NCBI RefSeq assembly: GCF_018687715.1
Contig: NC_056757.1
Coordinates: 28,687,501 to 28,751,500 of the forward strand
Origin: Carya illinoinensis
Taxonomy: Eukaryota; Streptophyta; Magnoliopsida; Fagales; Juglandaceae
Length of the DNA: 64,000 nt
Direction of reading: 5' to 3'
Position numbers and translations under genes: made by a program
Notes under the pieces: model-generated
What the model saw: the letters and a program-made list of their open reading frames with translations, nothing else
What the model was told of the DNA's origin: nothing
Databases searched by the model: none
Part shown: piece by piece, positions 36,372-49,732 of the stretch
How positions within the stretch are numbered: the first letter of the stretch is position 1
How the letters are laid out: each line of letters starts with the position of its first letter

Positions 36372-38597
36372 CCGGTATAAATGAAAGATGGACCACGAAA
36401 GCTGGTCTGCACGTCTTTCCTTCTCTTCCTCTTATGTAAGCATCAAGCTGCACAGTGTGTGGACTGTGGGCATGAAACTTCTCATCAAGAACATCTCACT
36501 TTGAATGATAACACTTTTGGGCCCTCTCACGACCACTCTGATAGTTATATGCTTGGCTAAACCTTTTCTTTTTGGTGCCCCATGCATCATCATTTGAGTA
36601 TACCATGCCTCATCAAAAGGGCTAGCTTTTTGGTGCATGCTCATGCATCATTATTAAGTACATGTCATTCTCTCTAAAAGCCTTGCCTATCCACAGGATT
36701 CATGATTCATCATCTACCACTAGCTCCGGGCTTAATTAACAGGCGCTTACAATGCACCCACATACATTTGGATGAACGTCCTCTCAATTTCTTATTCATA
36801 TATATATATATATATATATATGTATACACTCACACACACTTAAGAGTCTTAAGTGAGAGACACATGAAATAAGTCTCTTATTATTCATTTAATGTTGTTC
36901 CAAATATTTATGTACGAAAATAACAAAAAATGTTATATATACATAAATTTATTTGTCTATCTTTTCCTATTCGAAACTTTCAAGTTTAGACCCTCAAGCA
37001 TCCATTCATGGAACTGAACTGTCTTTCAGTACGCTGATTTAGCCAGCTGTTTTTTTGTGCAGATGGAGAACTATCCTTCAGCATGGTGATAAAGGTAGCT
37101 GCCTGCCCAGCTTGTCTATCCTACAGCTCTAGTTTAACCTATATATGCATGCCAGCTTTTGGAGTTTGTTTACAGAGAGTTTAATATATATTAAAATCTC
37201 GCTCGTGGATCTATCTCATTATTGGAACAGCATGAAAGAAAATTAATAAACAAAAGGTTTGGGGTCCCTTAGTCTTGGATGATATAAGTTGGGTTGCAGA
37301 TATTAGTAATCAACAGGCTATGCCATATATCTTCATGATGATGGCTTGAGAAAAAAGGAAAAATTCTCAAGCATAATCATGATGTCATGACAGAATAATT
37401 TTTTGGCTTTAAGTATATATAATATCTATATATTAACTTCAAAAGTCGGGCCTTTATAAATTCCAAAATAGATGGTCTTAGATCGATGGTCCTCCTCCTA
37501 GCTGTTCTCTTTGTTAGATTCTGTCCCCTAATATTTATTGATTAGATTATAGAATAAGCTGCCTGCCTGTAGGTTACCTTTCTATGTTGATCTTCTGATT
37601 AGACCTATTTCATTATATGATCAACCCTCTTAATTATTTGAGTTAAGCTAAAAAGATGTGGAGCTTATAACAGGAGATCAGACTAGGAAATGATCTTGTG
37701 TTCCGGCCAATTGTACGGAACTCATACTTTATGCTGTTCCTGCTTGGCTGCTTCCAATTAAGTTCTGAACTTGAATCTCCATTAGACATTGCAGCATGCA
37801 TGCACAGCATTTGTTAAATCATCAGTATCTAAAGTACCCATAAGATCCAATTTGCTGGCTTGGAGTACTACTGCCTTGGAATTTAGCAGCAAATATGACG
37901 TTAGATCATGTTAATTCCATATATATAATATATATAACAGTGTTTTAAGTCGTGCCAAAGTTCATTTCATAGTCCTATTCAATTCATTATTTCTGTAATT
38001 TGCATTATTTGAAACCTATTTTATGTGTCTATCTTTATCTCGTTCTACACTTTAGAATTCGGATAATAACTCTAATAATATCTAAAACCTAAACGGCATA
38101 ATTCATCTCTGGCTTCCAGCCGTAAAACAACGAAGAAAAACAAAATGCGTTTAGATTCGATGCTGATGTGATAATTGCCACTCGTAATCGTCTTATGTAT
38201 GGAAGTTTATCATGTATATAAGATGTGCAATTCTGGATGCAAATTAATTTCTCAATTCCCCACCAAAGGAAAAACAAAAAGCCTTGCATCTCGGAGATGA
38301 TGTGCTTGTATTTATTATTGCACCGTACCTCCAAAGTCAAAAGATAAAGATATGCAATAACCCAAATGGGGTGAATATGTATTTGACTGTTTCTTTCTCT
38401 AATTGTTTAGTTTTAGTGGAAATCTCTCGTCATCCAACGTACAGTCTAATCCTAGCCACTCCAGTGGTGGATTTTTTCATGAAGTTCTTGCAATATTCCA
38501 TAATTTAGATAGCCCCTAAAAAGCAAGAAAAATGAGAAAATGGAAGGCAAAACATTCCCAAACTGCACATAAACTGATAAAAAACCTGTAAGAGCTA
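35697..38597. other. Intergenic, 3' flank of the BIG GRAIN 1-like gene
   Basis: No gene recognised. Contains (AT)n microsatellites at 36341-36367 and 36799-36822 and otherwise non-repetitive sequence of moderate AT content. Short open frames lack any family resemblance. A purine-rich stretch at 38620-38660 lies just past the BG1-like stop codon. Confidence 0.5.
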
Positions 38598-38727
38598 TCA
38601 GAGAGAGAAGCGGAAATCAATAAACAGAAAAAGAAAAAAGAAAAAAAGAAAAAAGAAAAGTAAAATCTTGGAGATTTTCTTTGATATTACGGATTCTAAC
38701 ATCAACATGAAGAGTAAATATACAGTA

Positions 38728-39720
38728 TCATTGATTGCCGTTGGAAATTGTTGCTCCTCTCTTGATGCTATCCATGTTGGTAGTTTCATAGACAGGCAGA
38801 CCACTTGAATAGTCACCCAAGTCATAGTTTTGCAACTCAAACAGATCAGAGCTTGAATCACTTTCAGCACCATCATCTTCCTCACCGAAACTCCTGAATC
38901 CCTTCTCCCCCGGTGAAGATTTATGCACCCAAATCCCATCTTTATCCGAATACTCTTTACTGAGATTCTTGCATTTTCCTGGAAAGCCATTGCTGACTGC
39001 CATTTTTGCATCCAACCAGGTTAAGTCTTTGTTTCTGATTTTGTCAATATCCAAGACCTGATCATTATGTAGAACCGTGGATCTTGCGTGCCCAATGTTG
39101 TACTTTGACAAAGACCCCATTTGTTTGTGATGTTCTGAACAGCTTCCAAAATCCTTATAGCTCTTTGTAGGCGTTTGTGCATGAGGAGGAGGAGGTGTCC
39201 TAAAGCCTGAATTTCTTGAAGCAGAATGTATAGACTTGGAATCAGCGGTACTTGAGCTGCTAAAATGGCTAATGCTGCTCCTCCTCTTCCTTCTTCCACC
39301 AGGGCTCTCCTCTTGATCATCTTTCATGGACTGTGCTGCCGATTTTGATTTCTTCTTCTTAGAAGCTGATTGACTGAAGAGAGAATTCAAGAAACTAGCC
39401 AGTCGTCCACCCGGAGAGCTGGGCTGCTTGTACTTCTTTTCTTTCATTTGCTTTTCCACTCCATGTTGTGGTCGATGAGGAAGAGAGTTTCTCATAATTG
39501 GAACGTCTAAGCTCATTCTGCCTACTCTACTACCCTGCGGCCTGATCTCATCTCTCATGATCTTATTCGGAGTAAAATTTGTAGCACTATAGCCACCAGC
39601 TTCATGGTATCCGGAGAAGTACCTCGCAGCCTCGAACACGTCAAGCTCACCAGAATCATTCCTTCCATGGAATGATTTATTGTAAAATTTATCTGGGTCT
39701 GAAAGGGCTGTGATGGACAT
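38728..39720 (-). CDS. BIG GRAIN 1-like protein
   Basis: Single-exon frame of 330 residues starting MSITALSDPDKFYNKSF and ending SIKRGATISNGNQ. Features match the plant BIG GRAIN 1-like family: an N-terminal SGELDVFEAARYFSG segment, a central basic region with SSPGGRLASFLNSLF (about residues 100-115) followed by a Lys/Ser-rich stretch, and a C-terminal acidic SDSSSDLFELQNYDLGD followed by LPVYETT. In rice, BG1 is a plasma-membrane-associated regulator of auxin transport and grain size; a similar auxin-related role is inferred, not shown. No transmembrane segment or known catalytic motif is visible. Intronless structure is common in this family. A TATA-like ACATAAAC lies about 80 bp upstream on the minus strand. 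Confidence 0.87.
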   Translation of the reverse strand: MSITALSDPDKFYNKSFHGRNDSGELDVFEAARYFSGYHEAGGYSATNFTPNKIMRDEIRPQGSRVGRMSLDVPIMRNSLPHRPQHGVEKQMKEKKYKQPSSPGGRLASFLNSLFSQSASKKKKSKSAAQSMKDDQEESPGGRRKRRSSISHFSSSSTADSKSIHSASRNSGFRTPPPPHAQTPTKSYKDFGSCSEHHKQMGSLSKYNIGHARSTVLHNDQVLDIDKIRNKDLTWLDAKMAVSNGFPGKCKNLSKEYSDKDGIWVHKSSPGEKGFRSFGEEDDGAESDSSSDLFELQNYDLGDYSSGLPVYETTNMDSIKRGATISNGNQ

Positions 39721-39879
39721 GGCTGAAACTCGAAATTTTCTCTGATGGGATATTAATAATGTGGCATTTTTTTTGAAAGTTATGTCACAGGTTTTAAAGG
39801 TGTTTATGTAGAGGGGAGTGGGGGAGGTTTATGAGATTGTAGAGAGGTTAATGGGTTGGAAACAATCGAGGTTGCTTGG

Positions 39880-40090
39880 ATAGTGAGATCATGAGATCAT
39901 TGAGATGATATGTTTTTATACGAAAGTTAAATACAATTTTGTTATAATATTATTTTTTTAATATTATTAATATTTTAAAATTTAAAAAAATTAAATTAAA
40001 ACTTATAAAAATTAAATTATTTATTATATTTTATGTGAGAATTTAAAAAAATTATAATGATAAAGTGATATTATTTTTCAACTCAAACGA
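39880..40090. repeat. AT-rich MITE-like element upstream of the BG1-like gene
   Basis: Left end GGTTGCTTGGATAGTGAGAT with GAGATCATTGAGATGA, and right end TTTTTCAACTCAAACGATGG, with an interior of AATATTATT/TTAAATT stretches like the elements at 15090 and 17592. Ends only approximately placed. An (AT)n run follows at 40110-40137. Confidence 0.45.
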
Positions 40091-40105
40091 TGGTAAGCAC
40101 TCTGA

Positions 40106-40138
<33 letters not shown>

Positions 40139-40339
40139 ATCATAATCAATTGCCGAGTCTGAAATATTAAATGATGGAGGTGTTTTTGGAGGTTTTTCGT
40201 AGAGACCCACATGATGTGAAGTGCTGGCTGCCTTTGGTTAAAGAAGAGAGTGTGGATTAAGGGAAACTAGCTAGCTTTTTATCCTTTTTTTATTTTTTAT
40301 TTGTCCTGATCATATGCATGCTGTGAAAACCAGATGCTT

Positions 40340-40490
40340 AGACCGTGTTTGGAAAGTGAAAACTGATGCTATTTTACTATTATTTATTATTTTTTTAATA
40401 AATAATTTATTATTATTTATAAACTATTCACAACTTTTTTATTATTATTTATAAATTATCTAAAATCACCTCAATATTTAAATATAGTCT
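40340..40490. repeat. MITE, family A, diverged
   Basis: Starts GACCGTGTTTGGAAAG after TTA and ends AATATTTAAATATAGTC. The interior TTATTTATAAACTATTCACA is typical of the family. Right target duplication not clear. Confidence 0.55.
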
Positions 40491-42200
40491 CTTTCAACGA
40501 GCTTTGTTTCCTTGGATCCTAGGGTTGTAGTCACAAGGGACATGTACTGCTAATAGTACTTGACCTATAAGTACATATCATTATCACATATCCCACTCCT
40601 GATGATCTTTTGAGAGCTTGGAAGCCACTCTTCGAATTAATTGGGAACCTTTACCTAAATGAAAGTTATTTGTTTGCTAAGAAATCTTTGATTGCCACAA
40701 AATGCCTATGGCCCATGGAAAATGAAAGTAATCTGTCTGTGTTTTGGTAAAAATAGCCTCTTGTACTCTTTTACCTACCTTCGGGTTAACTTCGAGATAT
40801 TCATTAATTATGGTGTAATTAACATGCATAAAGGAAATTAAAAAAAATATAATTCCGTTGCGTACAAACCTAATTATACATAAGTGTATGCATCATTATT
40901 AATTACATGGATGATGATCGACTAAGCATCCTGTAAATGAATTCAACTGTTCATCAACATTTCAGGTAGCGCGCACGTTATAAAAATATTACTTATTTAT
41001 TATCAGTTATTTTTAATAAAAATTATTATATTTTGTCAAAATGAGATGAGACTCGTCACAAATAATTATTTTCGTCATAAATAAGTCATCATAAATGCTA
41101 TTTTTTGTAGTATATATATATAAACTAAACGTATATTGATTTATACAAATTAATAGTGCCTTTTAGGATAAACAAGACTTTGAACAGATGCATGGTTTGT
41201 TGAAGTAGTAGTACTGCGGGTAGATACATATATATATGATGTGGATCGCACTGAGTAGTGCAATGACTGCAATGGGGTTTCTTCCCGAGCCATCTATATT
41301 TATGCATGCCAGCGGCCAGCTTTATGATGCATTCTAGCTAATTAAATGCACTTGAGTAAGAGAAAAATCAAAAAATTTCTTTAATTAGTACTACAACACT
41401 ATAATCTACTGAGGATCGAAGTCCCACCAAAAGAAAAAAAGAATTATTGTGGACTGACCTTCTTTTGGTATAAAGAACCAGACATATGTACGTTTGGTGA
41501 AATCAACTTCCTTTTGCTTTCAAGATATTGGGTTAGTCAATAGTCAATAGATCATTTGGCCCATCAAACACAAACCCCATTCCTTGTTGTCGGGCAATGC
41601 ATGGCAACATGAACTAGCTAGGATTGTATCCGTACTGTTTGAATCCAGGCATGCAGTTCGAACTCGACTCGAAAGCAATTAATGAAATAATTATAGCTCT
41701 TAACCTTGTTCGAATATGATCACTCGATTTGTTGAAAATCCAGTCCTAATTACTTGGTGAATTGAACTATATATAATGGAGCTAGAGCCCATTACTCAAT
41801 TGAATTTAGTTGGCTCCACTCAAAATTAATTATATTTCTTTTTAGTTTCTTATAATGTTGTAGCTTAAAAACTCAAGATAACTAAAAAAATAAATGAAAA
41901 TTGAATTTTTATTGACTTTTTAGTCGAATCTCATAATTAATAAAAGACATTAATATTACAATTTCAAAATAAATACACAAACTTATACAAATAACAACAC
42001 ATTCGGGAAAAAACAAGTCTTCAAGATTTTTAATATATATTGTTATTTTAGAGTTAATATCTTATAATATAAATATATATACACATAATAGTACTTATGC
42101 GTATATATATGTATACTATAATATACAAGAGTAAGTTTACAAGTTGAGTTCTCAATCTTTATACCATGGATCGAATTACTTGTTCTTATCATTATTGACT
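40491..42200. other. Intergenic, no gene recognised
   Basis: AT-rich single-copy-looking spacer with scattered GCTAGCTA and AT runs. No coding frame longer than about 60 codons and none recognisable. Confidence 0.5.
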
Positions 42201-43684
42201 TGTAACAACCTGGCCCAATAATTTAAAAGTCAAAATATTGATAATTTTTATCATGCCTAAATTATATTTAATGAGCCATATTAGATAAGTTCACGAACGA
42301 TAAATTATTGAGGTTGATTAAGAGTTTTAATTAGGCTCAGTAACTAGGTTAAATCTTACTTAGTATTTAACAAACTTAGTATTGAATGAGTTAGACTTAT
42401 TTTAGAAGTTTATTTCAATTTAAAATCACCACTGATTGAAGTCCCCTATGCAGTCTGATCAGTCACTGTCAATCCTACGTATATTGAATGAACTACTACA
42501 TCATATTTTTAAATTCAAACTCTCTTTTTAGATAATCACGACTAAGTGTTCAGTAGATTAGTATCACTACATGTATTAACTGAGTCCAACTCAAACTCAT
42601 CTGCACCATCTCCCAAATCTCTCTATAAATATCTCTATTTCGTGTGCTATTTAGAAAAAAATCATAAACCTCCATAAGTGTAGCGGCCGAACCTAAGATA
42701 ACCAGTCTAGCATCGTGATCGATTTTGTGTCGAAAATTTTAGGAAGTAACGCTACAAGGTAAGAAACTTGATCATAATTTAGGATTAATATACGTTAGCT
42801 AGTTATATATTATTATTAAGGCCATTCTTTGGAAGCTAGTATTTATGTACCACGCATGTCATAATATTTGCAAGCACGTCATTTATCATATTTCATTCTA
42901 CATAAATAGTATGTATTATGCATCTCACATTGTATAAGGCAAGTAAACTTTCTTAAGATCAAGTGTAAGATAAGATTATAGCAGTTTAATTAGATTGCCA
43001 TTTAGATGTATGGTGCCAATATAGTTTCAGGGTGGATTTGTAAGCCATAGATTCAAGCGTGGTTCACTATAGTATGCCAAAATACTATTAGAGGCTCTCA
43101 TTGCGGCAGTGAGACATGAGACTGATGCACAACCTTGCACACATAGTAAAGTCTGTTGGTAAGTTAGATCAGTTAGGTAAATTAGACCAGTCATTTAATT
43201 CAAATAAATCAATCATGCATAGCATAAGTATCAGTATACTTAGTCCTGATTTTAGTTCTCAATATGAAATATTTTATGAAAATCTTATATTAAGTATGCT
43301 TATGTTATGATAAGTTTTTTATTGAGTCATCGACTGATTTTAGTTAGTTTTTATGTTTTTAAACCACTATAGGTCAAAATATTTGTAAAGGTAGAGCTGT
43401 AGGATGTGATTTAGTCCAAGGAGGTGTAACAGTAGCCTATATCATGTATAGAGATTTTAAGTTATGATTTTTATGGCATAAATTTTGAAAAATTTTAATA
43501 AATGCTTTCGTGCACTCTCATTTATAATTTCAGTATTTTAATACAAAATGACTCTATTTATTATAATGAATCTTTGTACTTAGTGCTTCCTTTAGAAATT
43601 TTTTATATTTTTAAGTCAAATTTAGTAATAGCACTCTGACTCTCGAGAATTTTTAAAAGTAACTGTGGGGAGCGGGGTGTTACA
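42201..43684 (+). mobile_element. Solo LTR (about 1.5 kb)
   Basis: Begins TGTAACAACCTGGCCC and ends GGGAGCGGGGTGTTACA, the termini of a widespread class of plant Ty3-type LTRs, with inverted TGTAACA/TGTTACA ends. Flanking five bases are TGACT (left) and TTACT (right), a duplication with one change. A TATA-like CTCTATAAATATCTC near 42611 would be the LTR promoter. No internal domain or partner LTR is visible, so it probably arose by LTR-LTR recombination. Confidence 0.75.
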
Positions 43685-43860
43685 TTACTTGAGTCGAGTT
43701 AATTTTGTACATATTGTATAGTGTAATAATTGATTATAATTTCGTAATCACAAATGATTTATACGCTAAACTAACTCAATGCAAATTTAATCGAATCAAA
43801 TTTGAGTTATTAATTTATGGGTACTTACGTAATGATATTTTCATGACTCACACCAAAGAA

Positions 43861-43884
43861 ATATATATATATATATATATATAT
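43861..43884. repeat. (AT)12 microsatellite
   Basis: Uninterrupted AT run of 24 bp, preceded by GAA. Confidence 0.9.
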
Positions 43885-46800
43885 GATGAGATGATCAACG
43901 TGCATGCATGTGGGCGGTCATCATCTTTGTGAGATATTCATCAACCTAGCTAACTAGCTAGCAGAATTCCAAAACCCAGTAGAGGGAGATCATGATAATC
44001 ATGCATGACAAGTCAAATTTTCCGCACTTATCATGATGCATTTTAAGACTTGCGCATGCTAGCTGGCACACTCATGTACTGTCTATCTCCCAATGATCCA
44101 TCCTTTCCCGATATTGTGACAGTCCAACTAATTCCTGTACTGTCACGACCTAAAACTAAATGCACGATCGAAGACTTATATATAACTCATGATATTAATG
44201 CTGCTAGCTAGCTAGCTATGTTTTCACAACCACGTAGTACGTACCAATCCCTTGCTTCAGTAAAACATGCAGATACGGTTTTGAGGAGGCAGTGATTAGC
44301 TAGGGATCAGATTCCTCATTAATTAGCTCTAACAATATCATGTTAATAATTAAATCAATGCAGGTTGTTCTTTAAGGCGAGCTGAAACCATGCACATGGG
44401 CCATAAGCACCAGGAAACCTGCCTACACAAATCGCCTGTAGGAAGGATACTGAAAAGGACCAAACTCTGGGAGCGTCAGATCAACAAATCAAATTAATGG
44501 GCCTGATCATATCATTAATGAAGGGTACTGGCCACACATGTTTAAGATCATGGCCGCGCGTCTTCATCCCTAGTAGCCATTAATCTCTTATAAAGATCAT
44601 TGTTAGATACATGTTGGAGATCATAACGTTTTGTTGCTTTCTTTTCTTCTGCGCCATGCATTCTGAAAGTTACCTCCCATGGCCATGGTTTTCCAATGAG
44701 TCCCCATCTGATCTCTAGCTAGCTAGCTAGCTAGCCGGCCCTATATAGGTATGTGTGTGTTTTCCCGGTGGTCTTCATGTGTCCTCTTCAGTAGATCGAA
44801 CATTGGATCAGAAACTAAATTACAAAGTACTTGGCTTGTTGTGGAGCTCTCATATATAGATTGAAGTTTTGAACCAATCATAAATCACAGGAAAAAGCTC
44901 CCCAGATCGATCATATCATCAAGGCTAGGCTTTGTGCAGACATCACTGACCCAACATACCATATTTCAGAAAACTTTGGCATTATACAATTCAATGGTTG
45001 GACCCACCAGAGACACTCTGTGCCCCCCTACAGAGACAATGATTAAGGAGCATTGACCCTAAAGTTGTCCCCCAATATCACTTTACTTACGTATAAAAGT
45101 CTCCAAGTATTACTGCTGGAATGCAACGTTCAATTGATGGGATACATCATACATCAATTTAGCTAGTTGTTGCTTTAAATCTACTTGGAGAAGAAACATT
45201 TGTGATAAGCACTGAAGACTATTTGGATATGGAGGGCGGGACAGATCATAAATGCATTTTCTAATTGTTATTCTAAGCTGGATTCATTCATCCCTAACTT
45301 TCTCACTCATGCATGTACGTCCGGATAAACATGGCAACTAGTGATCTAGCTGCACTGTACACGTATAGGTGCACACAGCTTTAGGCTGTATTTGGGCAGG
45401 AATAATTTGGCTTGTTAATATTTCGAGGGTGGCTTATTTTAAATTTTTATATTTTTAAATTTTAACTATAATAAATATATAGTGTATAGATGATAAGTAA
45501 AACAAATCAATTAATTTAATAATAATAAAATAAAAAAATAATAAAAAATAATTTTAAAATATATAAAATATATGATATAGTGTAGGATGATAAGTACGTA
45601 GGAATAGTGAAGTACTATTTAATATTTTATTATTAATTTTTATCACTTTTCATTATATTTTATTATTATTTAATATTTTATGATTATCTTTTATTATTAT
45701 TTACATATCAATTTATATTCCACACAAATCCATCGAAAAAGTAAATACGAGGTAAAAACTTTAAATAAATAAGTTTCGCGTAACTCGTTTATAAAAAGTA
45801 AATTCTGCTAAAAAAGAGTGATTTTAATTTTATATTTTTTAAAAATGAGATTTACTATTTGTCAAAAACTTACGTGTAACTTTTTTATTTAGAATTTGTA
45901 CGAATTATTAAATTGTCTTATAATATAGGCATTTGGCATGCATGCATGTGGTACTGGCGGTCTGGATCATATTGATTAAGAGCGTCGATCGCAGCTTACT
46001 CCTTGTATTTTCAAGCTCTTGCATTTTTTATTTTCTATCGTATATTTTTGTATTAACTAGTCCTCATTTTTTTTTTAACCAATTGATTTATAAAGGTGAT
46101 TTAATTTGGAATAATTAATTTAAAATTTTTTAAAGAAAAAATTGATTCTCTACTATAAGTGAAGATTAATATCATAATTATATAAAGAAAAATGCTACAA
46201 ATATGAAAGGATTTTATAAAATTAAATTTAAAAATTGGCATGATTTTATATAATATTTTAAATTTATTTTATAATATGACGTACCACATCAAGTATTAAC
46301 TTGTAAATAATGTTTATGAATTTTTTTTTTATAAAATGCTAAAATATCTCTTATATAAATTATAAAATGTCGAGAATGATGTGACATTAAAAAAATAAAA
46401 CATTGAGATGACGAAACTGACTTTAATTTTCATGACCTGACAAAAAATTGGGTCTAGAACAATACATATCTTAAAATTTGTAATTAGCTCTTAACGTATT
46501 GGAGTAATTTAATTTTGGGAATTTGAGGTGTCGGTTGCGACTCAACAAGGCCTGAATATATATAAAGTGAATGGAGGCCCACTGTAATTAAAAAGAAATA
46601 GGCCCAGCTTGTCGACTACATCTAAATAAAATTAGAATTAAAACAGTTTTTTACTCGTCATTCTTATATCACTTCGGTTAAGAAAAAAATAGAAAAAATT
46701 AAAACATAAAAATAGATATATGGTATAAAGAGGCGAACTCAACAGACAACACAATATCCGTAGGTCTCTCTCTCTCTCTATATATATTTTATAATCTCTT

Positions 46801-48530
46801 ATTTCAACTTTAATAGATTTAATCATATATATTTATAATCTCTTAATACGTAAAATATTTAATTAAATAGGATGGTAGGTTGAGGTATGTTTAATAATTT
46901 ATATTTACCTTAATAATTCTACTCACGTGTGAGCCAGATTCTTCCTTAATAAAAAAATCTAATATGTGAAATATTTAATTAAATAGCGTACTAAAATATA
47001 GATTTTGGATTCGAACTCTGAATTTTTACTCTGATACAGTACGAAATTACTATTAATTTCAAAAGTTAAGCTGATAGAAAGAGGTATATTTAATAATTTA
47101 TATTTATTTTAACAATTCTCCTCTTGCGTAGGCCAGACTTCTCAACGAGTGAGTTTAACACGTGAAATATTTAATTATATGGGTTAGAATGTAGAATCAA
47201 GCTTAATTTGAACTATGGATATCTACTTTGATACCATGTGAAATCATTACTACTTATCTCAAAATATTAAACTAATAAAAAAAATATTTAATCATTTACA
47301 TTTATATAAATAGGGCTTACAACTCCCTGCTATTGATCCAGACATGAGCTGCACATCTGTGGGGGCGAGGGGCGCCCACAACCCACTATCCGGCCGGCCT
47401 GCACCTCTACTACTCAGTTTGTCTACAATTGAAACCCTAATCACATTATGAACTATGAAGCTTGTCACTAAAGCCAACAGACGCAATTATCTTGTGCTGG
47501 CTGGGTGCATGGCAAATTAAAAGGTGACACGTAGATGAGATGTTAAATCCATGATCTCGACCCCAATTAGAAATTCTCCGAATAAAATGATCGAAAATGT
47601 ATTATAATTGACCCTTAAGAGACGGAATATTATCCCCCCATGCATTGCATAGTCAATCATTTTATCATCAGAAGAGTCGGTCTTGTTAAGAATGTAATAC
47701 AAATAATAAAAACTACCTATTCTTATTAGTTTAAATTTTTGAGATACGTGATGATTTCACATAACTCTCATGTTACTTGTTTGAATATTTCCATTATTTT
47801 TGCTATCACCTTTAACTGATTGAGACTCAATCGATGGTATGGCCGAATGAAATTATTAGCGATCAACTGATGGCCTTTAATATGACATCAATATTATATA
47901 TGGACTTTTAATATCACTTATATATTATATGAGTAATGTTACATACAGTCATTTTTGCATATTCTCTGCGCACTCTACTAATATGATTGGTTGAATCAAT
48001 TTTTTTTAATACGCAGTTAATTATATAGTAAAGTGAATAAAAAATATATTAAAATGACTGCACATAAAATTTTTGATATTATATATATCTTTATTAGTTT
48101 TTTTTTTTTTTTTTTTTATGAAAACTAACTCTTTTTCCTCAGTAAAGTTACAAATTAATTAATGATGATTAGGACTCGATCGATCGAGTTTATATCCATA
48201 TATTATAAGGAAATGAAATTGTTGTGTTTTCTCAATGATCATTATTTTTACGGTACTCATGATGACTAATGAATTTACAAAAAATAAAACAATTAATTAG
48301 CTGGATCGATCTGCATGGGGTTCAAAATTAATAGCATTTTCAGAACACAAGAAATTATAAATTCAGATCGAGCTAGCTAGCTACGTAACCTCATGAAGGA
48401 AATTATGGGGATCTACCTCATGAAGGAAATTAAGATATAAATTAAATAATAAAAATCTATATGATCTTTTTCAGCAGCTTAAAATTTTGAGATAAATGAA
48501 GATTTCATATGGTATCAGAGTAGATGTACG
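43885..48530. other. Intergenic, no gene recognised
   Basis: 44000-45400 has moderate GC with runs of GCTAGCTAG and looks single-copy. 45420-46400 is AT-rich repeat DNA. 46400-47520 contains repeated phrases (GAAATATTTAATTA, AATAATTTATATTTA) suggesting diverged tandem copies. A MITE-like unit at about 47940-48075 has inverted ends ACATACAGTCATTTT and AAAATGACTGCACAT. No frame resembles a known protein. Confidence 0.45.
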
Positions 48531-49000
48531 CATGGTTTTAAATTTCGTATTGTACCGACTGATATGGTTGAAATATGCCGTACTGTACGGGCCAGTAGGG
48601 CTAAAATATGTCATATCGGGTGGGTAGCTGGAACAGAGAAGATCCTTGTTTTGTATTGGTTAGAATTCTACCGTTTCGGCCTGAACCGGTCAATATTTCA
48701 GCTTTTGCTTTTTTTTTTTTTTTTCTTTTTCTTCTTCTTCTTTTTTTCAAACTACAAGTTTATTTTTTGACTCCCAATTAAGACCAAGCTATTCATAATT
48801 TATATATATATATATATGTATTTATATATAATTTATTTATATATAGGCTATTATTTTGGAATATAATTTATATATATTTATATATATAATTTATTCATAT
48901 ATCGACTATTCCGAAATGGTATCCGAAATGATATCGTGTCGAAATATTTCGTTCCAGTGCGTTGACCGGTACGGTCTCTAGTACGGTATTCAAAACTTTG
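48531..49000. mobile_element. hAT-like non-autonomous element, copy 2
   Basis: Ends CATGGTTTTAAATTTCGTAT and ACGGTATTCAAAACTTTG. The right end is the reverse complement of the left end of the copy at 33349, so the two lie in opposite orientation. Flanked by GATGTACG (48523-48530) and GAGGTACG (49001-49008), an 8-bp duplication with one change. The interior has T runs and ATATATA. No transposase. Confidence 0.78.
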
Positions 49001-49732
49001 GAGGTACGTACACTCTTGAGTTCAAATATCGACTCTATACTCTAATATATCGTTTAATTAAATATTGTACGTATTGGGCTCATTCATGGAGGGATAGTGT
49101 GGCTCACGCATGAGGGAGGGTGTTAAAATGTAAATTAAATTATAAAATCTATCTCTTTTTATCAGTTTAAACTTTTGAAATAAGTGATGATTTCACAGCA
49201 TGAAAGCCAAAATAGTACTGGAAAGAGGATGATTCACGATATTAGAAAAGCCACAAAATGCTGGGGACTTCATCATGTATGGCCATTTTTTTTAAAATTT
49301 TTTTATACAGGAGGTTGGGGGTTTAAACCTAATTCAGTAATTCTGCCATTTGGAGACCATGCGTTATGGCATCTAGTCCAAACAACCTTGGCAAGTATGA
49401 CTATTTTAGAGATTAATTTATTAACAACTCGCATATATATTAGGTCAAGTAAGGTGCAAAGCACGTTTGTCTAGTTGGGTGAAACATGTTTTTTACAAAA
49501 ATAATACGGTTTTTTTAAAAGAAAACTTGATTAATGAATAATTTAATGCATAGAGATAAAAAAAAAAAAACAAACTTGAGCTAATATATTTGGATAATGA
49601 TAGGTCGGTAAGTATAATAATTATATATTTAGATACATTAGAAAACAAAAAAATTAGTTTAAAATTAAAATCAAGATACATTAGAATAATATAGACCAAT
49701 AAAAATAGCATTATTACCACCATAATAAAAAT

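Noticed and set aside
36200..36644. Open frames of about 70 codons on both strands near an AT microsatellite
   Set aside because: Random length for this base composition; several contain Ile-Tyr runs from the AT repeat.
38598..39320. Minus-strand alternative frames within the BIG GRAIN 1-like gene
   Set aside because: They overlap the conserved 330-residue frame in other phases and match nothing.
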